Shown: positions 26,089 to 33,831 of the stretch, piece after piece | Layout: the number at the start of each line of letters is the position of its first letter | Position numbering within the stretch: position 1 is the first letter of the stretch | Notes under the pieces: generated by a model | The model's database searches: none | Told to the model about the DNA's origin: nothing | What the model saw: the letters and a program-made list of their open reading frames with translations, nothing else | NCBI GenBank assembly: GCA_902362455.1 | Contig: CABIWJ010000010.1 | Location: 27,855-91,854, forward strand | Source: Eubacteriaceae bacterium | GTDB lineage: Bacteria; Bacillota; Clostridia; Lachnospirales; Lachnospiraceae | Reading direction: 5' to 3' | DNA: 64,000 bases | Position numbers and translations under genes: made by a program

Positions 26089-26204
26089 TAAAAAAATTGT
26101 CGTTCAGGGCATGAGAATTGCAGTTCAGGGCAGATTGAGTCCGAATTATAGAATTTCAACAAAATTTATGTTATTAGTAAGTGTGTGATGAACAGAATAC
26201 GAAG
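26089..26204. repeat. Second copy of agr promoter/agrB-start region
   Basis: About 115 bases nearly identical to 25298-25413, including both boxes, the promoter region and the first codons of agrB (now ruined: GATGAACAGAATAC). Together with 26009-26062 it shows a past tandem duplication of the locus. The following 26205-26350 has a small GAATG/CATTC hairpin and no gene. Confidence 0.85.
26102..26132 (+). promoter_or_regulatory. Paired LytTR-type boxes upstream of agrD
   Basis: Exact duplicates of GTTCAGGGCA at 26102 and 26123, again 21 bases apart, with the same downstream TATAGAAT. They would let agrD, the secreted protein and possibly the exporter genes be induced separately from agrB. Confidence 0.8.
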
Positions 26205-26363
26205 AAGATGTACATATAATATTCTAATCATCATATAAAGGTATTTGAATGTAAATACTTTCATTCAAAGCAGTTATAGTAATTCTGACTTATGCAATTA
26301 TAAATTGAATCAGAGTCGGAAAATGTAATTGCTCAGAAATATTAGGACAAGGAGGTGAAATCT

Positions 26364-26528
26364 ATGATGAACATAAAAGAGAATATCATTAATCTCTTAA
26401 ACAATGCATCAAAAAAGACAAGCGATAAATTCGTTATTGGAGATGAATGTTTGGCTTGGTGGGGTGAACCTGAAGTATCAGAGAAGTTAATGAACTATTA
26501 TAATCAGAAAAATGAAAATGAAAGGTAG
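26364..26528 (+). CDS. agrD: AgrD-like autoinducing peptide precursor, predicted core CLAWW
   Basis: A 54-aa frame after a strong AAGGAGG ribosome-binding site. It has the three-part AgrD layout: an N-terminal amphipathic helix (KENIINLLNNASKK), a core ending in C29-L-A-W-W33, and an acidic recognition tail GEPEVSEKL. In Staphylococcus AgrD the Cys plus four residues form the thiolactone ring and the tail reads DEVEVPKEL; spacing and tail match closely here. Predicted product: a cyclic thiolactone between C29 and W33 with an N-terminal extension of unknown length. AgrB at 25393 is the presumed processor. Prediction only, but the pattern is specific. Confidence 0.85.
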   Translation: MMNIKENIINLLNNASKKTSDKFVIGDECLAWWGEPEVSEKLMNYYNQKNENER

Positions 26529-26535
26529 GAGACGT

Positions 26536-26931
26536 ATGAAGAAAGCTTATAAAAAAATAATTAGTGGAATGTTATTAGCTGTTTTGATGGTTGGTGGATT
26601 AACAAAGGTAAATGCATATGCAGCAAGTGATGATTGGTATACATATTATAATGATGCTAGAAATAAGCAATTAAATAGTTATTGCACAGTATCATACTCA
26701 AGAGGCAAGTATACAGCAGAAATTACATCAATTGGTGGTAATGGATATAATAAAATTTTACCTATGAATGGAACAAAATTTAGTGGGTCATCAGGTATGA
26801 TTGTAAGTAATGCTGCAAAAAAAGCAAGTGTAACTGTTGTTGAAAGTTCCACTAATGGAACAGCACAGTTTTCTGTTAGTTTAAATAACTATTCGAAGCC
26901 TACACATATATATGGAACAATAACAAGATAG
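26536..26931 (+). CDS. Small secreted protein of agr locus
   Basis: A 131-aa precursor with a signal peptide (MLLAVLMVGG core, cleavage near NAYAAS) and a mature domain of about 102 residues, Ser/Asn/Tyr/Gly-rich, predicted beta, with one Cys and no charge clusters. Start at 26536 has TAGGAG and lies seven bases after agrD, so the two are co-translated. No family is recognised. Position between agrD and an exporter suggests a peptide-controlled secreted effector; a lactococcin-972-like beta bacteriocin is one possibility but no motif proves it. Confidence 0.7.
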   Translation: MKKAYKKIISGMLLAVLMVGGLTKVNAYAASDDWYTYYNDARNKQLNSYCTVSYSRGKYTAEITSIGGNGYNKILPMNGTKFSGSSGMIVSNAAKKASVTVVESSTNGTAQFSVSLNNYSKPTHIYGTITR

Positions 26932-27004
26932 CTATGCATTAACATAGGTACATAATTAATGAAATTGATTCTGTACCTATAATATTCAGACATGGAGGAT
27001 TAGT

Positions 27005-28276
27005 GTGAAGAAAAAAAGTATAATATTTATTTTATTATTAGTAAGTGTATTTATAGTGGGATATATTTCATTTAATTTATTTAATAATAAAAAAGACAAA
27101 TCAGTAAAAGATAATAATACAGTAAAAAATAATAATAACATAGAGTATATAAGTGTTGATGAATTAAAAAATGGAAGATATGACAGTAATAAAATAAAAG
27201 AATATAAATATAACAATATTTCATATGATAATGATTTATCGGTCATTATCCCATCGGTTGATAAAATTAATGAAATATCCGTAAAAGGTGTATATCCTTA
27301 CAAAAATATAAAAGATCCTAAGGAATTAGTTGATGAAGAGATAAAGTTTATAAAGCATTATATAGGAACAGACTATGATGAAAAGTATTTATATGATATG
27401 ATTGGATTAGAATATAAGGAAATGATAGAAAAGATAAAAGAGGGTACATATTTTGATAAAGATAATAAAGAGATGCCGGGACTTACATATTACATAGAAG
27501 ATGAAAGTAAGCCATATAAGTATGCGCATGTATATGCGGGATTTAATATAATATGGTTTGATAAAGGCGAGATATATTCTTTAGAAAAGGATAATAAGAG
27601 TGCAGAGCCGGAAAATGTTTTTGAAGTAATAAAAGAATATGAATTAGATGGAAACATTGATGATGAATATCAATTAAAAGATGGAACTGCAACTATTAGA
27701 AAAGCAATAGAAAGAACAGAAAAATATTTCAATGAAGAACTGCCTTATGAAACAAATAAAGAGGTAAAAATGAAAGTTTGCCATGTTAAAGTATTGAAGG
27801 TCTCAGATGATTTGAATATTTTACAGTTTTACTTAGCAAGAGAATATCAGGGAATACCATTTGAATATGGCGGAACTGTCTGGGATACGGATAGTGATGA
27901 TAAATATGCTAAGGACAGGGCAATAGCATATATGATTAATACAGATGATATAGATGTATATTGTGGTACTTATGATGGAAACACAGACAGGGTTGAGGCA
28001 AAAGAAAATCTTATAGAAAATATTGTTTCGCCAGAAGAGGCATTAAATATAGTGTCAGATAAAATAGGCAATAACTCATCATATACCATCACAAAAATAG
28101 AAGTAATATATAGGCTTAAGATTATAAATGACACTTTAAGCGAGGGTACAGAACATACAGGTATTCCTTGCTATAAAATAACTGGAATAAATAGTAATGA
28201 TTCAAAAGAGACATATTTTTATGTGGAAATGAAAAATGGAAACATATTATATGCAAGAAATAAGAACATCTTTTAG
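27005..28276 (+). CDS. Membrane-anchored extracytoplasmic protein, paralog 1
   Basis: A 423-aa protein with one N-terminal membrane anchor (residues 4-24) and a hydrophilic, Asp/Glu/Lys/Tyr-rich outer part. The last 70 residues (SPEEALNIVSDKIG ... FYVEMKNGNIL) resemble a PepSY-type module. It shares clear colinear similarity with the next gene (EELVDEE/ILEEEVK, GTATIRKAIERTEKYFNE/SITIKQAIDFTEDYFNN, LPYE/LPYD). GTG start with GGAGG seven bases upstream. Likely accessory or immunity component of the following ABC-2 transporter; function unknown. Confidence 0.7.
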   Translation: MKKKSIIFILLLVSVFIVGYISFNLFNNKKDKSVKDNNTVKNNNNIEYISVDELKNGRYDSNKIKEYKYNNISYDNDLSVIIPSVDKINEISVKGVYPYKNIKDPKELVDEEIKFIKHYIGTDYDEKYLYDMIGLEYKEMIEKIKEGTYFDKDNKEMPGLTYYIEDESKPYKYAHVYAGFNIIWFDKGEIYSLEKDNKSAEPENVFEVIKEYELDGNIDDEYQLKDGTATIRKAIERTEKYFNEELPYETNKEVKMKVCHVKVLKVSDDLNILQFYLAREYQGIPFEYGGTVWDTDSDDKYAKDRAIAYMINTDDIDVYCGTYDGNTDRVEAKENLIENIVSPEEALNIVSDKIGNNSSYTITKIEVIYRLKIINDTLSEGTEHTGIPCYKITGINSNDSKETYFYVEMKNGNILYARNKNIF

Positions 28277-28334
28277 AGACATAAATTAGTAAAAATAAAG
28301 GAAATATACAATACAGTATAGGGTAAAAAGCAGT

Positions 28335-29663
28335 ATGAAGAAAAGATACATTATAACCGGAATTACAACCATATTAGTTCTGTTATGGGGCATATACATA
28401 GGTGGATATATTATAAAGAATAATAAAGAAATATCATATTCGAATTATTATAATCAGGTTGAAAGAAATGACGATTTAGAATATCTGACACTATCAGAAA
28501 TACGAGATAAGAAAGATGAGGCTATTAATAAGATAGAAGAAGGTTATTATGAAAATTTACATGGTAAAGATGTTGCAATAAATTTAGCAGAAGAAGGTGT
28601 GGATAAATTATATGAGATTAAAGAGACGGAGAATACGGAACCGTATAGAGGAATTAAGGATGAAGAAACCATATTGGAGGAAGAGGTTAAGGTAATTGAA
28701 CATTACTTTGATATGGATACTCTGGATCCGGAGGAACTTATAGATGTATCAACTTTAACTGCCGAGGAAAATGGTTATATCTATATTACTTATGATGAGT
28801 TAAAAGAAAAGATTAAAAATGGAACTTATAAGGCTAAGGAAGAGGTAAAATATAATTTACCAAGTCTGGCATACACTAAAATATGGTCGGACAAGGGTGA
28901 TAACAGATATATTTATGTATCGCCGGAATTCAATGTTACACTCATAAAAGGAAAATTATATGAAGTTACATTCCGTAATAAAGAAAATGGTTTTCCGGAA
29001 GATCCGGAAGAAGATTATGAGCCTATAGAGATATATTATCCAAATGATAAGAATTTAGATGACAGTTACACATTATTCGATGGAAAATCAATCACAATAA
29101 AACAGGCAATAGATTTTACGGAAGATTATTTTAATAACAGACTTCCATATGATAGTATGCCTGATGTTAAAAGGAAAGTAGCAAAAATAGAAGTATTTGA
29201 AGTGGAAGAAGGAAAGATATGTCTTGAATTCTCTTTAACAAGATGTTATGAGGGATTAATATTTAATACAGGAACTATAAATTCTGTTGGTGTAATAAGT
29301 AGTCATAAAACTGATGATTTTAAGGCGATTATGGTGGATACGGATGACATTGATGAATATATAGGTAATCCTAATAATTATAATAAATTAATAAAGACAT
29401 CTAAGGCTATTACAGAGATAGTATCACTTGATAGTGCTTTACAGGCATTATCAGAGAATATCGGAAGTAATTCCAGATATGAGGTTAAATCAATTGAGAT
29501 GATTTATCTTAGAAATGCATTAGATGGAAATATACTTAATACTGAAAATTGGGAAGGCAAGCCTGCATGGAAAGTGGAATGCACTAATGATAATGATGAT
29601 ACAAACTATATTTTTTATGTTGATATGCAGACAGGTAGAATACAATATGAAGCTGTAAATTAA
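28335..29663 (+). CDS. Membrane-anchored extracytoplasmic protein, paralog 2
   Basis: A 442-aa paralog of the preceding gene with the same layout: N-terminal anchor, acidic stalk, and C-terminal PepSY-like region (SLDSALQALSENIG ... YVDMQTGRIQ). The pair arose by tandem duplication and has diverged strongly. Weak ribosome-binding site. It runs directly into the permease genes, so the two probably work with that transporter. Confidence 0.7.
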   Translation: MKKRYIITGITTILVLLWGIYIGGYIIKNNKEISYSNYYNQVERNDDLEYLTLSEIRDKKDEAINKIEEGYYENLHGKDVAINLAEEGVDKLYEIKETENTEPYRGIKDEETILEEEVKVIEHYFDMDTLDPEELIDVSTLTAEENGYIYITYDELKEKIKNGTYKAKEEVKYNLPSLAYTKIWSDKGDNRYIYVSPEFNVTLIKGKLYEVTFRNKENGFPEDPEEDYEPIEIYYPNDKNLDDSYTLFDGKSITIKQAIDFTEDYFNNRLPYDSMPDVKRKVAKIEVFEVEEGKICLEFSLTRCYEGLIFNTGTINSVGVISSHKTDDFKAIMVDTDDIDEYIGNPNNYNKLIKTSKAITEIVSLDSALQALSENIGSNSRYEVKSIEMIYLRNALDGNILNTENWEGKPAWKVECTNDNDDTNYIFYVDMQTGRIQYEAVN

Positions 29664-29690
29664 TTGAGAAGAAAACGAAAGAGGTGTCAA

Positions 29691-30530
29691 ATGTTTAGAG
29701 AAGAACTAACTAAGATATTAACAAATAAAGTTTTTTATCTGGCAATTGCTGCAGTTGTTGTATTGCTGTTATTGGGAAATATATATACATCACCGGAGAC
29801 GGGTGAGGAATACACCGTTATTGGACTGGCTCTTGATGATGAAAAAGAGGAAGTCATAGGTATTGGTGATTTACATGCAAGAGACATTATGATAACAGGT
29901 GTTCCGGGATATTTAGAAATGTTTGTACCAATAATTGTGGCTATTCCTTTCATAATAGGAGTATGTGGTGAAAAGAAGAACAGCATTACAAGGTTTGAAA
30001 TAAGCAGAGTCGGAAAAACCAGATACATAACAGGAAAATATATGGCGGCAATGTTTTCAGGAGGCTTGATAGTGCTGTTAGGATATATTATATTTTGTCT
30101 TATCATATATTTTATATTTCCAAAAGGAACCGGGATGAGCATACGGATTGAAAATGATTTTTTGAAAAATAAAAGTGGATTAACTTCAATGTTGTATAAA
30201 CAAATAGGTATAAATGCACTTATAATAATGAAGTTCATAAGAATGTTTCTATATGGTGCAGTATCGGTTATCTGTGCATTTGGAATATCAATGATAAACA
30301 GGAACAAATACATAGTAATATCGATTCCGTTTATGTTGAACTATCTGTTTGAAAAATTTGTTCAAAAGGGTAAATATCCAAAACTCTATAATGCATTAGT
30401 GACCAATATAGAAGAAGTATATATTGTAGATATGAAAGAAGAGTTAATTATTTTTGGAAGTATAACAATATTAATTATGGTCTTATGCAGAATCTATATA
30501 GGAAGGAAGTGTGATTGTGGAGAAGAATAA
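29691..30530 (+). CDS. ABC-2-type transporter permease 1
   Basis: About 279 aa with six membrane segments and an extracellular loop after the first, the pattern of ABC-2 permeases paired with BcrA-like ATPases. MFREELTKILTNKVF is the typical opening. Start at 29691 has AAAGAGGTG; the frame extends to 29664 without a ribosome-binding site. Overlaps the next permease gene by 20 bases. Confidence 0.82.
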   Translation: MFREELTKILTNKVFYLAIAAVVVLLLLGNIYTSPETGEEYTVIGLALDDEKEEVIGIGDLHARDIMITGVPGYLEMFVPIIVAIPFIIGVCGEKKNSITRFEISRVGKTRYITGKYMAAMFSGGLIVLLGYIIFCLIIYFIFPKGTGMSIRIENDFLKNKSGLTSMLYKQIGINALIIMKFIRMFLYGAVSVICAFGISMINRNKYIVISIPFMLNYLFEKFVQKGKYPKLYNALVTNIEEVYIVDMKEELIIFGSITILIMVLCRIYIGRKCDCGEE

Positions 30531-31401
30531 GTCAGGATTATCCTTTCATATGATTAGAAATGTTGCACAGACAGAATACATTAAATGGATATGTAATCCG
30601 AGAATTCTTATTTTTATGATATTATATGTGTTTTTATATGATTACATTATTCAGGAAATGTTAAAGGCAGCTCATAAAATGGGAGAAATGCTTATGGTAT
30701 TTGAACCATTTATTGCGATGACTAATTCATCATTATTAATAATGGTTATTCCGGCTGTATTCATTGTACTTGTAAGTGATTTTCCTAAAACAGATGGTAA
30801 TACAATGTTTTACATTTCAAGAGTCGGCAAGAATAACTGGATGTTTGGACAATTGTTGTTCGGAATAATGGCGGCAGGTTCATATTTAATGAGTATATTA
30901 GTTATTTCCGTAACACTTGTTGTAAGACATTCGTTTGGTAAAAATATGTGGAGTAATGTAATTACATCATATACAAAAGCATTTCCGAACGAAAAGATGG
31001 CAAGGATTCCGATGCTTGTAAATGGAAAGCTGTATAACAATATGACACCGGTTCAGACTGTTATTTTAACCATAACGTTATTAATGCTATATCTTATGGT
31101 TATGGAACTTATGTTATTAGTAAGCTTTTCAGTTGGCAAAAGAATGATGGGAATTCTTATAAGTTATACAATTATAGGAGTAGGAAGTGCATTGTGTGGA
31201 CTAAAGAGTAAAATACAATGGGTATTTCCGTCGGCACATTCAATTGCATGGCTGCACTTTGATGATGTTTTGAGAATACAGAAATTTAAAATTTCATATT
31301 CATATATTTATTTTATAGTACTGTTAATAGTACTGTTTGCAGTAAGTTTGGTAACTGTAAAAAGATACGATTTTGCAAAGATAACAGATATGGAGGATTA
31401 G
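30511..31401 (+). CDS. ABC-2-type transporter permease 2
   Basis: About 296 aa, six or seven membrane segments, similar in organisation to the preceding permease (ISRVGKNNWMFGQL vs ISRVGKTRYITGKY), so the exporter is probably a heterodimer. GTG at 30511 or 30517 with GGAAGG upstream. Its stop lies within a 15-base direct repeat that flanks the following structured element. Confidence 0.82.
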   Translation: MIVEKNKSGLSFHMIRNVAQTEYIKWICNPRILIFMILYVFLYDYIIQEMLKAAHKMGEMLMVFEPFIAMTNSSLLIMVIPAVFIVLVSDFPKTDGNTMFYISRVGKNNWMFGQLLFGIMAAGSYLMSILVISVTLVVRHSFGKNMWSNVITSYTKAFPNEKMARIPMLVNGKLYNNMTPVQTVILTITLLMLYLMVMELMLLVSFSVGKRMMGILISYTIIGVGSALCGLKSKIQWVFPSAHSIAWLHFDDVLRIQKFKISYSYIYFIVLLIVLFAVSLVTVKRYDFAKITDMED

Positions 31402-31545
31402 TGTGAAAAATCGAATTGATATGTAGATTTTTCACACAGCTAAAGGTGTCGCAGACGTCACCTTTAGCTATTATCGCAGAGCAAAATTTGAAATTTTGCT
31501 CGCGATTCCTTCGACGTAAACGTCTGCGGAATGGAGGATTAGTGT
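31390..31545 (+). repeat. Structured RNA-like repeat, family B, copy 1, flanked by 15-bp direct repeats
   Basis: Between exact copies of ATGGAGGATTAGTGT (31390-31404, 31531-31545) lies a 126-base insert. It has a leader hairpin (GTGTGAAAAATC/GATTTTTCACAC), then the family-B core 31438-31536: P1 AGCTAAAGGTG/CACCTTTAGCT; P2 GAGCAAAATT/AATTTTGCTC closed by TCGC/GCGA; P3 GACGT/ACGTC. The P1 loop GCAGACGT (31451-31458) is complementary to ACGTCTGC (31520-31527), a pseudoknot next to the ribosome-binding site of the ATPase gene. Confidence 0.8.
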
Positions 31546-32214
31546 ATGAGTCAGGAAAAGAAAGATTATGCAATTCAGGTTAACAACTTAGGATTAACAA
31601 TTAAGAAAGATACGATACTTTCAGATGTAAATATTAAACTAGAACAGGGTAAAATTCATGGACTTGTCGGAAGAAATGGTTCTGGTAAAACTATGCTTAT
31701 GAAATGCATATGTGGATTTGTAAAACCTACGTCAGGTGATATATATGTTGATGAAAAGAAGATTGGTAAAGATGTCGATTTTCCACAAAATGTAGGAATT
31801 ATTATTGAGACACCGGGTTTTATACCTTATTACAGTGGATATAGAAATCTGAAAATACTTGCTAATTTAAGAAAGAAAATTGGGAAAGAAGAAATACTTG
31901 AAATAATGAAGAAAGTAGGATTAGAGGGTGCAGAAAATAAACTTGTAAGAAAATATAGCCTTGGAATGAGACAAAGACTGGGACTTGCCCAGGCAATGAT
32001 GGAGAAACCGAATATTTATATATTAGATGAGCCTATGAATGGTCTGGATAATGAGGGTGTCGAAGATATGAGAGGAATATTAAAAGAACTCCGAAAAGAA
32101 GGTAAAACTATTCTTTTAGTTAGTCATAATAATGAAGATATTCAGACATTATGTGATGAAATATATGATATAAATCATGGAAAGGTCTCAAAGAGAGATA
32201 AGGTAGAGAACTGA
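31546..32214 (+). CDS. ABC transporter ATPase (BcrA-like)
   Basis: A 222-aa nucleotide-binding subunit with Walker A GRNGSGKT, signature YSLGMRQRLG, Walker B IYILDEPMNGLD and switch His in LVSHN. The LGMRQRL signature is typical of ABC-2 systems for peptide antibiotic export or resistance. It completes the transporter with the two upstream permeases; translation starts from the ribosome-binding site carried by the family-B element. Confidence 0.93.
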   Translation: MSQEKKDYAIQVNNLGLTIKKDTILSDVNIKLEQGKIHGLVGRNGSGKTMLMKCICGFVKPTSGDIYVDEKKIGKDVDFPQNVGIIIETPGFIPYYSGYRNLKILANLRKKIGKEEILEIMKKVGLEGAENKLVRKYSLGMRQRLGLAQAMMEKPNIYILDEPMNGLDNEGVEDMRGILKELRKEGKTILLVSHNNEDIQTLCDEIYDINHGKVSKRDKVEN

Positions 32215-32328
32215 TATTTTAGTATTTATATGGTATTTATAATAGTAATGAAACATTGATTGAGCATATTAATTAAGGTTTTATTAATAATATACTAATG
32301 TGCTGATGCGAATATTTATTACTTTGTA

Positions 32329-32357
32329 TTGCTTGTAATAATCAAGTCTGCTATAAT
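32329..32357 (+). promoter_or_regulatory. Promoter of the NYN-protein gene
   Basis: TTGCTT, 17-base spacer, TATAAT, about 60 bases before the start codon. The rest of 32215-32416 has no gene. Confidence 0.65.
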
Positions 32358-32416
32358 ATATACAGTTATGATTTGCGCAAAGTACCTGCATTAGTAGAAT
32401 AGAGAGGAATTTATTA

Positions 32417-33763
32417 ATGACAGTATATTTAGTGGATTTTGAAAATGTTCGTTCAGGAGGACTTAGAGGCGTTGAAGAGCTTAGTGAGGGTGACAAAGTA
32501 GTTATTTTTTACAGTAAAAACGCAGATGCAATAACTTTTGATGTACATATGTTACTTAGCAAGAGTAAAGCTGAGATTGAAACTTTCAGAATACTTAGAG
32601 GTGGAAGAAATTCATTAGACTTCCAGTTATCAACATATCTTGGATATCTGGTTATGGAGAATAGCTATAAGAATATAGTTATAATCAGTCAGGATAAAGG
32701 ATTTCTTTGTGCAACAAGTTTCTGGGAGGAGAATCAGGAGCTTTGCAATTGCAATATCAGACTTTGTAAGAGTATTGCTACTTCTGATGTGGAGAGCAGC
32801 ACAAGCGATGAATTTGATGATGGTCTTACAGGTAAATTCATTGAGAAAATAGATATGAGAAAATCTCCATTTATGCAGAATAGTAATAGCAATGATAACG
32901 ACAATAATGATAGTTCAACAGAAACTGAACCTCAGGGACTTGTAAAACAGTCTTCTAATAACAGAAACTCTGCCGAAGGAGAGACACAATCATATGAGAG
33001 ACATTCAGACAGAGGATATGATAAAGGATATGGCAGAAGATATCCTGAGGATAAACAGACTATTAAAGATAATCAGTCTGTACCGGGAAGATTTGTTGAA
33101 TATAAAACAGGTGATTACAGATCATATGGCAATTATCAGAACAATTCTTATAGTTTAAACAGACCTAAATTTGCCGGTAATTCAAATAGTTCATATAATA
33201 CGAACAGACCAAGATATAATGGTAATTACAATAATTCATATGGTACAAACAGACCAAGATATAATGGTAATTACAATAATTCATATAATACGAACAGACC
33301 AAGATATAATGGTAATTATAATAATTCATATGATATGAACAGACAAGGCAATACTGATAATTATAACAATTCATATGATATGAACAGACAAGATAATACA
33401 GGTAATTATAACAGCTCTTATAATCTGAATACAGAAGTAAAAACTGAAGAAGTTAAAACAGAAAAAGTTAAAACTGAAGTAAACAACACTATAGATAAGA
33501 AACCAAATCTGAATATTCAAAATCCTACATCAAAAAATAAGATTTTTGCAGCAGAAGTAAAATTAAATATAACGGATGATATTAAGAATATTATAGGTGA
33601 TAAGTATGAAGAAGATGTTGTTCCTGTATTAGTTGAAACTATTGGTAAATCAACAGGAAAACAGCACTTCTACAGAATGCTTGTAAGCAGATTAGGACAA
33701 GAAAAAGGTCATGAACTTTATATGATGATTAAAGGGCAGTATGCAAATTTAAAAAGAAAATAA
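32417..33763 (+). CDS. NYN/PIN-like nuclease with Asn/Tyr-rich prion-like repeats
   Basis: Three parts in 448 aa. Residues 1-130: an NYN/PIN-type RNase domain with the acidic residues expected at VDFENV, SLDFQL and ISQDKGF. Residues about 130-350: a disordered low-complexity region, including six 15-residue repeats built on NRPRYNGNYNNSY and its variants. Then a short Lys/Glu-Val-Thr linker and a compact helical C-terminal domain (about 380-448). NYN domains cleave RNA; the Asn/Tyr-rich linker has the composition of phase-separating or prion-like segments. Encoded alone behind its own promoter. I infer an RNA-turnover role, possibly in condensates; the substrate is unknown. Confidence 0.75.
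   Translation: MTVYLVDFENVRSGGLRGVEELSEGDKVVIFYSKNADAITFDVHMLLSKSKAEIETFRILRGGRNSLDFQLSTYLGYLVMENSYKNIVIISQDKGFLCATSFWEENQELCNCNIRLCKSIATSDVESSTSDEFDDGLTGKFIEKIDMRKSPFMQNSNSNDNDNNDSSTETEPQGLVKQSSNNRNSAEGETQSYERHSDRGYDKGYGRRYPEDKQTIKDNQSVPGRFVEYKTGDYRSYGNYQNNSYSLNRPKFAGNSNSSYNTNRPRYNGNYNNSYGTNRPRYNGNYNNSYNTNRPRYNGNYNNSYDMNRQGNTDNYNNSYDMNRQDNTGNYNSSYNLNTEVKTEEVKTEKVKTEVNNTIDKKPNLNIQNPTSKNKIFAAEVKLNITDDIKNIIGDKYEEDVVPVLVETIGKSTGKQHFYRMLVSRLGQEKGHELYMMIKGQYANLKRK
33158..33427 (+). repeat. Six in-frame 45-bp tandem repeats
   Basis: Six units of 45 bases encoding 15-residue Asn/Tyr/Arg repeats; the second to fourth are nearly identical in DNA, so the tract is prone to slippage and length change. 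Confidence 0.9.
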
Positions 33764-33831
33764 ATTAAGGTGTGATGTTTCACAATATTTAAAGCGTGAA
33801 TATAACACTAAATAAAATGGAGATGATAATA

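Noticed and set aside
33158..33427. Tandem repeat array as possible CRISPR
   Set aside because: The 45-bp units are contiguous, in frame with a protein and have no unique spacers. No CRISPR array or cas gene was seen in the window.
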